48,650 nucleotides of DNA, taken from assembly GCA_009782505.1 (NCBI GenBank), contig WRIW01000010.1, positions 1 to 48,650 on the forward strand, written 5' to 3'. The notes below the pieces were generated by a model. That model was given only the letters and a program-made list of their open reading frames with translations, did no database searches and was not told where the DNA came from. Source of the DNA: Clostridiales bacterium (GTDB taxonomy: Bacteria > Bacillota > Peptococcia > DRI-13 > UBA5745). Position numbers and translations under genes: made by a program. Within the stretch, counting starts at the first letter, position 1, and every line of letters begins with the position of its first letter. This document shows, one piece after another, positions 1-8,006 of this stretch.

Positions 1-71
1 TTTCCCACGATACTGCGTTACTCCTCGGTCAAATACCACAGCGGGTATTATCCCTCATCGTGCCTTGTCTC

Positions 72-88
72 GCGAGAAAAACTCTCGC
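72..88 (-). terminator. Short dyad downstream of the sortase gene
   Basis: GCGAGA (72-77) and TCTCGC (83-88) form a 6-bp stem with a 5-nt A-rich loop about 25 nt beyond the sortase stop codon. In the minus direction there is no clear U-run after the stem, so this is only a weak terminator candidate for the tig-clpP-clpX-sortase transcript. I see nothing coding in positions 1-108. Confidence 0.3.
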
Positions 89-108
89 AAATAATAGACA
101 ACTTTTAG

Positions 109-125
109 GTGTTACGAAGTACTAG
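109..125. repeat. 17-nt repeat at the sortase 3' end (copy 1)
   Basis: The 17-mer GTGTTACGAAGTACTAG occurs here and again, identically, at 2415-2431. Both copies contain the stop codon of a minus-strand gene (sortase at 112-114, clpP at 2418-2420), so both proteins end in the same residues, Ser-Thr-Ser. At the clpP copy the 17-mer is half of a long palindrome; here the partner half is absent. Confidence 0.7.
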
Positions 126-978
126 CCTCCGCCATGGCTTCGCCCTCCCGCCGCCAATCGATATCGTATCCGACCTCGATCAGCCTGGCCACCACCAGGG
201 TATGGGCCCCGTTGAACTCATACGAGCAGGTATTCAGCGTCATCAGGCGGTCCTCGGCGGTAAAGGGCGGCGTTTCCACCGGATACATGGACCGGGCCGC
301 AGCCTTCTCCGCGTACTCGATGAAAGTTTCGTCATCCTTAAAGGACATGGGCACATACTCATTGGAGTCGCAGACATATACGGAAAACACCTGCCACTTC
401 GTTTCCAGATACAGAGTCTCATAATGGATGAGCGGATGGGCTTCAAAGAATGACTTTGTCTTATAGTTCGCTACATCTTTAAACATACTGCCGTCCCTCA
501 TATGATGGCCGTGCATCAGCAGGTGGTACGGAAGGGCGTCAGGCTCCAAGGGCACGTTGCAGTCCACAAATATCGAGCCCCTGGTGGCGTATATATAGTC
601 GAATGTATGGTGGAGGTAGTACTCGTTGTCCGTCCCCTGGACCACAGGATAGTCGATCCTGCTGTCTTCGATTCTCAGGTAGCCCACCGTATCCGGGTTC
701 AGCTCCAGCAGCTCCAGGATGCCAGCCCTGGGCACTAGGGGCGGCGGCGCCGGGCGGGTGAACTCATGCATGGGCTGCCTGGCTTTGACGGTGACTTCTC
801 TCAGGCGCGCGGCGGCAAGGGCAGCCGCGGCCTCTCTAGCCGCTTTTTCGGCTTCCCTCGCTTTAGCTTCCTCAGCCGCCCTTATGCTTTGCTGCCTCTG
901 CATATATACAACAGTTCCCGAGGCTGCAACCAGGACGACGCACAGGCTTATGATGATGATTATCCATTTCTTGCTCAT
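112..978 (-). CDS. Class B sortase
   Basis: This is a membrane-anchored cysteine transpeptidase that should attach LPXTG-type proteins to the cell wall. An N-terminal membrane segment (about residues 5-25) is followed by an Ala/Glu-rich, probably helical stalk (30-66) and the sortase barrel. The catalytic histidine lies in the GHHM motif (His158), the cysteine in TLNTCSYEF (Cys251) and the arginine in VVARL (Arg265). The TLxTC-Y-E/D pattern and the region DGSMF are class B features. The gene begins 14 nt after the clpX stop with only a weak ribosome site, so it is probably translated from the tig-clpP-clpX transcript. Likely substrates in the window are the proteins ending in NLPQTG, QLPRTG and NLPKTG. 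Class B enzymes of clostridia are often the housekeeping sortase; that role here is inference. Its last residues come from a repeat shared with clpP. Confidence 0.93.
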   Translation of the reverse strand: MSKKWIIIIISLCVVLVAASGTVVYMQRQQSIRAAEEAKAREAEKAAREAAAALAAARLREVTVKARQPMHEFTRPAPPPLVPRAGILELLELNPDTVGYLRIEDSRIDYPVVQGTDNEYYLHHTFDYIYATRGSIFVDCNVPLEPDALPYHLLMHGHHMRDGSMFKDVANYKTKSFFEAHPLIHYETLYLETKWQVFSVYVCDSNEYVPMSFKDDETFIEYAEKAAARSMYPVETPPFTAEDRLMTLNTCSYEFNGAHTLVVARLIEVGYDIDWRREGEAMAEASTS

Positions 979-992
979 CGTCGTTCCGAATC

Positions 993-2360
993 CTAGGCGC
1001 TGGCTTCTTCGCCCTGCTCCTTGACCTTCTTGCCCGTTTCCTTCTCAGCCGTGCCCTGGGTGGCGGCGCCGCTTCCCGGCAGTTCGGTGAGCAGGGTCAG
1101 CTCCGCTTCCCCCAGTACCGCTTCCTTCGTCACCAGGCACTTATGCACATCCTTACGGGAGGGCAGCTCAAACATAGTGCCCCGCATAAGGTCTTCCAGG
1201 ATGGCCCTGAGCCCCCGGGCGCCTGTGTTGCGCTTGATGGCCTCGTCGGCGATGGCTTCCAGCGCCCCTTCCGAGAACTCAAGGGCGCAACCGTCCATCT
1301 CGATCAAAGCCTGATACTGGCGAACCAGGGCATTCTTCGGCTCGGTGAGTATCCGTATCAGGGCGCCCCTATCCAGCGGCGCCAGGGAGACGGTGACGGG
1401 CATCCTGCCTACGAACTCGGGGATCATGCCGTACTTGATCAGGTCCTGAGGCATCAGATGCTTCAGATCCTCCGCCCGGGCCCTGTCCGCTGTGTTCTGC
1501 ACGCTTGCGCCAAAGCCCATGGCTTTCTTACCCACACGGTTTCCGATAATCTTGTCTATTCCCTCAAAGGCGCCCCCGCATATAAACAGCACATTGGATG
1601 TGTCAAGCTGCAGTAACTCCTGGTGGGGGTGCTTCCTGCCCCCCTGGGGCGGTATACTCGCCACAGTTCCTTCCAATATCTTTAGTAACGCCTGCTGCAC
1701 TCCTTCGCCGGACACGTCCCTTGTGATCGAAGGGTTTTCCGACTTCCGGGTGATTTTGTCGATCTCATCGATATAGACGATGCCCCGCTCGGCTTTCTCG
1801 ATGTCGTAATCCGCCGCCTGTATCAGCTTCAGCAGTATATTTTCCACATCCTCGCCTACATAACCGGCTTCCGTAAGTGATGTGGCGTCGGCTATGGCGA
1901 AGGGTACCTTGAGTATCTTCGCCAGGGTCTGGGCCAGGAGGGTCTTGCCGCTGCCCGTGGGCCCGATGAGCAGGATATTGCTTTTCTGCAGCTCCACCTG
2001 ATCCGACTTGTCGCCCCTGCCCGAGCGGCTCCTGGCGCGGCTCCTTTTCCCCTTGGACGTGGAGCTCGCCAAGCGCTTGTAATGGTTGTAGACCGCCACG
2101 GATAGGGCGATCTTCGCGTCGTCCTGCTCGACTACGTATTGATCCAGTATAGCCTTGATTTCCTTGGGGGGCAGCGCTTTGCCGAAGGACTGATCCTCCA
2201 CGGGGTTGTCGGCGAAGGTCCCGATGATCTCGTTGCACAGCTCTATGCACTCGACGCAGATATATACGTCCGGCCCCGCCACCAGCTTGGACACCATGTC
2301 CTGGCTTTTGCCGCAGAAGGAGCACTTTACGTCATAGTCGCTGTCATTATATTTCGCCAT
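993..2360 (-). CDS. clpX: ATP-dependent protease ATPase subunit ClpX
   Basis: This AAA+ unfoldase recognises substrates and feeds them to ClpP in the cytoplasm. The N-terminal zinc domain has Cys13, Cys16, Cys35 and Cys38. Walker A is GPTGSGKT (133-140), followed by the pore loop GYVGED and Walker B (IVYIDEID); the C-terminal ClpB-D2-like domain is intact. The ClpP-contact loop reads MGF where IGF is usual, a conservative change. A basic Ser/Arg insert (about 100-118) precedes the Walker region and an acidic/Lys tail ends the protein, making it 455 aa against about 420 for typical homologues. A good ribosome site (GAGG) precedes the ATG. It lies 57 nt downstream of clpP with a long palindrome between them, in the standard tig-clpP-clpX order. 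Confidence 0.98.
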   Translation of the reverse strand: MAKYNDSDYDVKCSFCGKSQDMVSKLVAGPDVYICVECIELCNEIIGTFADNPVEDQSFGKALPPKEIKAILDQYVVEQDDAKIALSVAVYNHYKRLASSTSKGKRSRARSRSGRGDKSDQVELQKSNILLIGPTGSGKTLLAQTLAKILKVPFAIADATSLTEAGYVGEDVENILLKLIQAADYDIEKAERGIVYIDEIDKITRKSENPSITRDVSGEGVQQALLKILEGTVASIPPQGGRKHPHQELLQLDTSNVLFICGGAFEGIDKIIGNRVGKKAMGFGASVQNTADRARAEDLKHLMPQDLIKYGMIPEFVGRMPVTVSLAPLDRGALIRILTEPKNALVRQYQALIEMDGCALEFSEGALEAIADEAIKRNTGARGLRAILEDLMRGTMFELPSRKDVHKCLVTKEAVLGEAELTLLTELPGSGAATQGTAEKETGKKVKEQGEEASA

Positions 2361-2392
2361 ATCGTACCTCTATTTTTTCTCTCCGGCGTCTC

Positions 2393-2430
2393 TAGTACTC
2401 CGTAACACTTCAAAGTGTTACGAAGTACTA
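2393..2430. repeat. 38-bp near-perfect palindrome at the clpP 3' end
   Basis: TAGTACTCCGTAACACTT (2393-2410) pairs with AAGTGTTACGAAGTACTA (2413-2430), 17 of 18 positions matching around a 2-nt centre. It overlaps the clpP stop (2418-2420) and lies inside the clpP-clpX junction. As RNA it would form a strong hairpin that could stabilise the 3' end of clpP or attenuate clpX; no U-run follows. One arm recurs at 109-125, so this may be a small repeated extragenic palindrome. Confidence 0.85.
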
Positions 2431-3041
2431 GGAATCTGTACGAGGATATCGTCGATGATGCCGTAGCTTTTCGCGTCTTCCGGGTCGAAGAAGAAATCCC
2501 TCTCCACATCCTGCTTGATCTTCTCCAGGGGCTGGCCGGTCTTCTCAGCCAGTATCTGATTGAGCCTTTCCTTGACCTGAAGCAGCCTCTTGGCATGGAT
2601 CTCGATGTCCGTGACCTGCCCCCTGGCGCCCGCGCTGGGCTGATGGATCATGATCTCCGCGTTTGGCAGGGCGAAGCGCTTACCCTTTGCCCCGGCGGCC
2701 AGCAGAAAGGCTCCCATGGAGGCTGCCAGGCCGATGCAGATGGTGGATACGTCCGCCCGGATGTACTGCATGGTATCATAGATGGCCATGCCCGCGGTGA
2801 CCGAACCACCCGGGCTGTTGATGTAAAGGGAAATATCCTTATCCGGGTCCTCCGCGTACAGAAAAAGCAGCTGAGCGACTACCAGATTGGCTACGGTGTC
2901 GTCCACCTCTGTCCCGAGAAATACGATACGGTCTTTGAGCAGGCGCGAGTAAATATCGTAGGACCGCTCGCCCCGGCTGGACTGCTCCACCACCACAGGC
3001 ACGTAGTACATAGAGGGCTTCAATATCTCTGTCATAATCAA
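2418..3041 (-). CDS. clpP: ATP-dependent Clp protease proteolytic subunit ClpP
   Basis: This serine protease forms the tetradecameric barrel that degrades substrates delivered by ClpX or other Clp ATPases. The catalytic triad is visible: Ser108 in GLAASMGAF, His133 in MIHQPSAG and Asp182 in DVERDFFF. Its length of 207 aa is normal. The initiator ATG has a GGAG ribosome site 8-9 nt upstream. The C-terminus (IPSTS) is encoded inside a palindromic repeat whose arm also encodes the end of the sortase. It lies between tig and clpX, as expected for an operon. No CtsR-type operator is evident upstream. Confidence 0.98.
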   Translation of the reverse strand: MIMTEILKPSMYYVPVVVEQSSRGERSYDIYSRLLKDRIVFLGTEVDDTVANLVVAQLLFLYAEDPDKDISLYINSPGGSVTAGMAIYDTMQYIRADVSTICIGLAASMGAFLLAAGAKGKRFALPNAEIMIHQPSAGARGQVTDIEIHAKRLLQVKERLNQILAEKTGQPLEKIKQDVERDFFFDPEDAKSYGIIDDILVQIPSTS

Positions 3042-3145
3042 TCACTCCAATTCCTGGTTTTGGTACGCTTCGCGTGAGTGTCCGTTTTGCCATTGGCGGC
3101 GTAACCTTGGCGAGATGCTACTCTTAGCGGCGAAGCTCCGGCCGG

Positions 3146-4468
3146 TCAAGGCAGCAGTATGCCCCCCGCCGTCTTTGAAACTTTCGCGTTATCCGTCAGA
3201 TACTTGACGGTTTTGTTCATCGTCAGGCTGAACTTCAGGGATTCCGCCATGGTTTTGCTGCTCTCGTAGAGCTCCTTGATTTCCTCCGCCGTCTTGCCGG
3301 TCTGCTCCGCCAGCTTGCTGTACTCCTCTTCCATATCCTCGTCCCCGGCGGATATATCTTCGGCGGCGGCGATGGCTTCCAGTACCAGCTCCGTCTCCAG
3401 CTCCTTGACCGCCCTTTCCTTCAGCGTTTCCCGGAATTCTTCCACCGTGGTGCCCGCGAACTGCATGTACTGATCCAGCTCCAGGCCCGAACGGCGCACT
3501 TGCATGGCAAAGTTTTCCAACAACTGATCCTGCCGGAACGAGATCATGCTGTCCGCCAACTCTATGCTAGCCCCCTCGATGGCTTTCTCCACTGCCTTGG
3601 TGGCAAAATCGGACTGGGCGGCGTCCTTCGCCTGAGTGCCCAATTTGTCCTCGATATCTTTCCTAAGCTCGCCGATGGTGTCGAACTCGGAGACGTCCTT
3701 GGCGAATTCGTCGTCCATGTCGGACAATATCCTCTTCTGGACCCCTTTCACCGCGACCTCAAACACGGCGTCTTTCCCCGCCAGCTCCTCGGCGCGGTAG
3801 TCCCCGGGGAAGGCGACCTTCACCTCCAGCTCGTCTCCGGCTTTCACCCCCACAAGCTGCTCTTCAAATCCGGGGATAAATGTATTGCTGCCCAGTTCCA
3901 GGGGATGATCCTTGCCCGCTCCCCCCTCGAAAGGCACGTCGTCTATCTTCCCCAGAAAGTCGATGGTGCACAGATCCCCCATGACCGCCGGCTCCTCCGT
4001 CTGCTCCAGCCGGGCAAACCTTTCCTGCATTTCCTTAAGCTGCTTCTCCACGGCGCCGGCGTCCACGTCTTCCGATATCCGCTCAAGCTTCATCCCTTTG
4101 TAAGCGCCCAGCTTCACCTCGGGTTTCATATCGTAGGTGGCGGTAAACACCAGCCCCTGGCCTTTGTCGGAGGATACTACGTCGTACTCGGGATAGCCGA
4201 TGCATTCATACTGGCGGTCCAGCTCGCTTAAAGCCTGTGTAAAGGCTTCGGGTACGGCGTCGCTGATGGCGTCCTCAAGGAGTATCTCCCTGCCGTACAT
4301 CCGCTCGACTACGTGGCGGGGCGCCTTGCCCTTGCGGAAGCCATGGATATTCACCTGCTTCACCACCTGGCGGAAAGCCTTCTCCATGGATTGGTCAAAT
4401 ACTTCCTCGGGCACTTCGATGGTGATTTTTGCCTTGTTGCCTTCCAGTTTCTCTGCATTGACTTTCAT
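3146..4468 (-). CDS. tig: Trigger factor
   Basis: This ribosome-bound chaperone has peptidyl-prolyl isomerase activity and meets nascent chains at the exit tunnel. The N-terminal domain carries the ribosome-docking signature GFRKGKAPR (about residues 44-52), then an FKBP-type domain (GDLCTIDFLGK..PGFEEQL, about 160-245) and a long helical C-terminal domain. Its length of 440 aa is typical. The annotated ATG at 4468 has only a poor ribosome site. A perfect AGGAGG lies near 4521-4526, with an in-frame ATT codon 9 nt beyond it and no stop between ATT and ATG, so a non-canonical start adding 15 residues is possible. A sigma-A-like promoter lies at 4553-4581. It is the first gene of the tig-clpP-clpX-sortase run. 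Confidence 0.97.
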   Translation of the reverse strand: MKVNAEKLEGNKAKITIEVPEEVFDQSMEKAFRQVVKQVNIHGFRKGKAPRHVVERMYGREILLEDAISDAVPEAFTQALSELDRQYECIGYPEYDVVSSDKGQGLVFTATYDMKPEVKLGAYKGMKLERISEDVDAGAVEKQLKEMQERFARLEQTEEPAVMGDLCTIDFLGKIDDVPFEGGAGKDHPLELGSNTFIPGFEEQLVGVKAGDELEVKVAFPGDYRAEELAGKDAVFEVAVKGVQKRILSDMDDEFAKDVSEFDTIGELRKDIEDKLGTQAKDAAQSDFATKAVEKAIEGASIELADSMISFRQDQLLENFAMQVRRSGLELDQYMQFAGTTVEEFRETLKERAVKELETELVLEAIAAAEDISAGDEDMEEEYSKLAEQTGKTAEEIKELYESSKTMAESLKFSLTMNKTVKYLTDNAKVSKTAGGILLP

Positions 4469-4552
4469 GAAATACGCGCCTGTCGCCCCCGCCTTACTGC
4501 CGGCGGCGGGAATGGGCGCTCACCTCCTAAAACAAATTGTCTGAACCTAACA

Positions 4553-4585
4553 ATTTTATCACAAATACCCTATTGATACAATAGG
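4553..4585 (-). promoter_or_regulatory. Promoter and overlapping dyad upstream of tig
   Basis: On the minus strand a -35 box TTGTAT (4576-4581) and a -10 box TAAAAT (4553-4558) are 17 nt apart. A 7-bp dyad, CCTATTG (4569-4575) with CAATAGG (4579-4585), overlaps the -35 box. It could be an operator, or the end of the mutY transcript whose stop codon is at 4591. Confidence 0.55.
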
Positions 4586-4590
4586 TTTAT

Positions 4591-5850
4591 TCAGGTTAAA
4601 AACAGGCTGAACGCCGTCGGTAAAGGGTAAGCCTTCAGGCGTTCCTCCGCGGTAGCCCAGGTGATATCGCCGCCGCCCATGCCCCCCTGCCCGGGGCTGC
4701 CGCTCCCCACCCGGATCACATAACCCCGCATCCGCCACTCCACATGGGAAAATACATGGACGCGATCCAACGACCTCTCCAGCGACGCGGGCCCGACGCC
4801 CCAGGCGGATACTTGCGCCATCGCTTCACCGGGGTCGAGAAGGCCCGGGGCGTTGGGCAGCTCCCACATGCCCGCCAAGAGGCCTTTGCCCCCCCGGCGG
4901 CGGAGGGCCAGGCTTTCTTCCCGGCTCCCGCCACTCTCGTTGCTCCCGCCTCCATCGCCGCTTTCCCCGTTTACGCCTTCTATCGGCTTTGCCGCCTTCC
5001 ATAAGACGAATACGGTCAGCTCCTCTACCCGCCTGGCTTTCTTCAAGTCCCGCACCGGCAGAAGCTCCGCCCTTCCCGACCGGCAGCTCCGGCAGAAGCC
5101 CGACGCGGGGCACGCGCCGCACTTTGGCACGCCCCTGGGCAGGCATAGGACGGCGCCGATCTCCATCAGGCTCTGGCTAAAGTCCCCGGCCAGATCCCCA
5201 GCCAGGCCAGCCGCGCCGGGTTTCGCAGCAGCAGCAGCAGCAGCCGCCGCCGCGCCCGGCTTCATCGCGCTTGGCTTCATCGCGCCCGTCATCACCGCTT
5301 CCAGGCCCGCTTCGACTTGCCGTTTAAATACCGCGCTGCTTTGGGATGCATCGCTATCCAGTATCCTCGCCAGCACCCGTATGACATTGCCGTCCACCGC
5401 CGGCTTGGGCAAGCCGAAGCAAATCGAAGCCACCGCCCCCGCCGTATAAGCGCCGACCCCCGGCAAAGCCAGTATTCCCTCATATGTGGAAGGGAAGACT
5501 CCCCCCATATCCCGGACGACCATACGCGCCGCTTTGTGGAGATTCGCCGCCCTGCGGTAGTACCCCAGCCCTTCCCATAACTTGTATACCATCTCTTCCG
5601 GGGCGTCCGCCAGGGAGCTTATGTCCGGCAGGGCGTCTATAAAGCGGCTATAGTATCCCCTGACCGCCTCTACCCTCGTCTGCTGCAACATGATTTCCGA
5701 CAGCCAGACATGGTACGGCTCCTTATCCCGGCGCCAGGGCAGGTCTCTGGCAAAAGCCCGGAACCAATCCAGGAAAGGGCCGGGCAGCATGGTGAGAAGC
5801 GCCGCGTCGGCAGGGTTCAGCGTTTCCACTCCCTTCGCCCTGCCGCTCAT
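4591..5850 (-). CDS. mutY: A/G-specific adenine DNA glycosylase MutY
   Basis: MutY removes adenine mispaired with 8-oxoguanine. The helix-hairpin-helix reads LPGVGAYTAGAV, the catalytic aspartate is in VDGNVIRV, the glutamate is in EIMLQQTRVE, and the iron-sulfur cysteines are in CLPRGVPKCGACPASGFC. The first cysteine spacing is 7 residues where 6 is usual. The ATG at 5850 was chosen because it gives an ATGA overlap with azlD; the frame is open for 15 more codons upstream. Two low-complexity insertions are odd: a block with ten consecutive alanines and repeated MKPG units just before the cluster (DNA about 5195-5300, a GCN-type microsatellite), and a Gly/Ser/Glu stretch near the start of the C-terminal NUDIX-like domain. 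It is the last gene of the mecA-nth-pfk-alr-azlCD-mutY run. Confidence 0.95.
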   Translation of the reverse strand: MSGRAKGVETLNPADAALLTMLPGPFLDWFRAFARDLPWRRDKEPYHVWLSEIMLQQTRVEAVRGYYSRFIDALPDISSLADAPEEMVYKLWEGLGYYRRAANLHKAARMVVRDMGGVFPSTYEGILALPGVGAYTAGAVASICFGLPKPAVDGNVIRVLARILDSDASQSSAVFKRQVEAGLEAVMTGAMKPSAMKPGAAAAAAAAAAKPGAAGLAGDLAGDFSQSLMEIGAVLCLPRGVPKCGACPASGFCRSCRSGRAELLPVRDLKKARRVEELTVFVLWKAAKPIEGVNGESGDGGGSNESGGSREESLALRRRGGKGLLAGMWELPNAPGLLDPGEAMAQVSAWGVGPASLERSLDRVHVFSHVEWRMRGYVIRVGSGSPGQGGMGGGDITWATAEERLKAYPLPTAFSLFLT

Positions 5851-6167
5851 GAGCCGATCCCCAGAAGCAGCTCCGCGGCAAATACCGCGGCGCACGCGGC
5901 TGCCGCCACAGCCGGCAGCTTATGCCCCCGCAGCGCCATGAGCAGGCCCGCGGCCAGGGCAGCCCCTCCGGACCAGATGGAGCGCGTGGCAAAAAGCATA
6001 TCCGGCACGATCATGGCGGCGAGCACCGCATATGGTATGTAGTATAAGAATGACCGAAACAAGGGGTTTTCTATCCGCCCCCGGATCAGGGTGATGGGTA
6101 GCATACGGATGAGGTAGGTGACCAGGGCCATCACGCTTATGTAGGAAAGGAGCCTAGACGCCGCCAT
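5847..6167 (-). CDS. azlD: AzlD-family branched-chain amino acid export subunit
   Basis: This is a small membrane protein of 106 aa with about four hydrophobic segments and the family pattern TYLIRMLPITLI near the N-terminus. With AzlC it forms a two-component exporter of branched-chain amino acids; substrate specificity cannot be read here. Its start overlaps the end of azlC by 14 nt and its stop overlaps the mutY start, so the three are translationally coupled. Confidence 0.9.
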   Translation of the reverse strand: MAASRLLSYISVMALVTYLIRMLPITLIRGRIENPLFRSFLYYIPYAVLAAMIVPDMLFATRSIWSGGAALAAGLLMALRGHKLPAVAAAACAAVFAAELLLGIGS

Positions 6168-6876
6168 CAGCCGCCTCCTTCACCGGGAACAACACCGCCG
6201 CCGCCAGCGCCGCCAGTACCGCGCATAAAATCATGGCAAAGCCCGCGGATAGCCGCGACAGGATCGGCGCATAGCGCGTGAGCAGGCTCCCCGCCGCGGC
6301 GGCAGCCACAGCGAAGAGCACAGCCCGGTCCGACCTGGCAGGGGGGATGATGATGGCGATGAACATGGCGTAGAGAGCCACATTTAAGCTCGCCCGCAGC
6401 GCCGCCGGCATCAGGCCCCCCGCCACGGCGCCCAGCAGGCTGCCCAGGTTCCACGAGATCAGCGGGATCAAGCCCACGCCGTACATATAGTGACGGCTGA
6501 CCATCCCCGGCCTTTGGCTTGCCAGGGCAAATATCTCGTCCGTGATCACGAATGAGGTCGTAAGCCTGTGCGGCGCGGTCATCGTCCCGTCGGCTTTCTG
6601 GGATAAGGACATGGACATCAGGGAATATCGGATATTGATCACCAGCTGCGCGAGCGCGATCTCGACTATAGGCGCCCCGGCGGAGATCAGGCTGACCCCT
6701 GCGTACTGCCCGGCTGAAGTCAGGTTGCTCAGTGAAATCAGGATAGCCGCCCAGGCGGGCAGGCCCAGATTCACCGCCATGACCCCATAGGAGAAGGACA
6801 CGGACAGATAACCCACCCCTACGGGTACGCCGTCCCGGAGCCCCTGCGTAAAATCTGTTTTGCTTTGCGTATTCAT
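6154..6876 (-). CDS. azlC: AzlC-family branched-chain amino acid exporter
   Basis: This is the larger membrane subunit of the AzlCD (YgaZH-type) exporter, about 240 aa, with the family opening GLRDGVPVGVGYLSVSFSYG and several hydrophobic helices. The start at 6876 (MNTQSKTDF) was chosen over an upstream in-frame codon at 6912 because it makes an ATGA overlap with the alr stop. Its placement after alanine racemase suggests a link to amino acid pools, but that is inference. Confidence 0.92.
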   Translation of the reverse strand: MNTQSKTDFTQGLRDGVPVGVGYLSVSFSYGVMAVNLGLPAWAAILISLSNLTSAGQYAGVSLISAGAPIVEIALAQLVINIRYSLMSMSLSQKADGTMTAPHRLTTSFVITDEIFALASQRPGMVSRHYMYGVGLIPLISWNLGSLLGAVAGGLMPAALRASLNVALYAMFIAIIIPPARSDRAVLFAVAAAAAGSLLTRYAPILSRLSAGFAMILCAVLAALAAAVLFPVKEAADGGV

Positions 6877-8006
6877 ATATATTTCTTCGGCAGCCTGTTT
6901 CCCGTCAAACACGCTATCTCGTAGCAGCTCGTGCCCAGCAGGTCAGCCAGCTCGTCGGCGCTCACCTCGGCGCTTCCCTGCCTGCCCAGAAGCACCACTT
7001 CGTCCCCCGGCTTCGCCTCCGGCGCGCCCGTCAGGTCCAGCATGATCTGATCCATGCAAACGCTGCCGATGACCGGGATCCTCTTCCCGCCTACCAGGGC
7101 GTGGGCTTTGTTTCTCAATGACCGGGAGTATCCGTCCGCGTAGCCAAGGGGCACGGTGCCGATGAGGGTCTCCTTCTCCGCCACCCACGTATGGCCGTAG
7201 CCGACGCCCCATCCCGCCGGTAACCGCTTTACATGGCTGAGTACGCTCTTCCAGGATAAAGCCGGCTTTAAGCCGACGTCGCCCCAGGCCCTCGCCTGCG
7301 CCGATGGATACAAGCCGTATACGCCGATACCCACCCGCCACATATCCATCATGGCTTCCCCGCTCCTCATCCCCGCCGCGGTATTGGCGCAGTGGGCGAT
7401 GGGAAGGGGGAGGCCCCTGCCGCGCAACCGCGCCAGAAGCCCCTTGAACATGTCGAGCTGGCCCCGCCAGCTGTCTTCCCCGTCCTCGTCGGCGCGGGCA
7501 AAATGCGTAAAGCAGCCCTCAAGCTCCAAGCCATCCAAATCCGCCATGGCCATGATCTCCGCCTCGGCCCGCTCCCCCGGCAAAAAGCCGATACGGCCCA
7601 TGCCCGTATCGACTTTCAGATGAACTTTCGCTTGCGCTCCGGCGGCCCGCGCAGCCGCGGCTATCGCTTCCCCCTGGCTGAGGCTGAAAACCGTCATCCT
7701 GACCCCGGCTTCGATGAGCCGCCTATAGGATTCCGGTTCCGCGTAGCCCAGAATCATGATGGGCGCGGTGACGCCGGCGTCCCGGAGCTCCATCGCCTCT
7801 TGAGGCAAGGCGACCCCAAGCCAGTCCGCTCCCGCCTCAAGCGCCCGCGCCGCCACGGGCAAGGCGCCATGGCCGTATGCGTTTGCCTTCACCACAGCCA
7901 TAAGCCGGCCCCCGCCTGTTTTGCCGAGCATTTCCTTCCATATATGTATATTACCGCCAATCGCGCCTAAATCGATTTCCGCGTAAGATGGGCGGCTGTC
8001 AATCAT
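6873..8006 (-). CDS. alr: Alanine racemase
   Basis: This PLP-dependent enzyme interconverts L- and D-alanine for peptidoglycan synthesis. The PLP lysine is in VKANAYGHG near the N-terminus; the second-base tyrosine region is PLGYADGYSRSL, and CMDQIMLDLT follows. Its length of 377 aa is normal. The ATG at 8006 is preferred, with GGAG 9 nt upstream; the frame extends to a TTG at 8021. It overlaps the end of pfk by 8 nt and the start of azlC by 4 nt, indicating an operon. Confidence 0.97.
   Translation of the reverse strand: MIDSRPSYAEIDLGAIGGNIHIWKEMLGKTGGGRLMAVVKANAYGHGALPVAARALEAGADWLGVALPQEAMELRDAGVTAPIMILGYAEPESYRRLIEAGVRMTVFSLSQGEAIAAAARAAGAQAKVHLKVDTGMGRIGFLPGERAEAEIMAMADLDGLELEGCFTHFARADEDGEDSWRGQLDMFKGLLARLRGRGLPLPIAHCANTAAGMRSGEAMMDMWRVGIGVYGLYPSAQARAWGDVGLKPALSWKSVLSHVKRLPAGWGVGYGHTWVAEKETLIGTVPLGYADGYSRSLRNKAHALVGGKRIPVIGSVCMDQIMLDLTGAPEAKPGDEVVLLGRQGSAEVSADELADLLGTSCYEIACLTGNRLPKKYI

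Noticed and set aside
2393-2430. clpP/clpX palindrome considered as an intrinsic terminator
   Set aside because: No U-run follows on either strand and clpX should be read through; a processing or attenuation hairpin or a repeat fits better.
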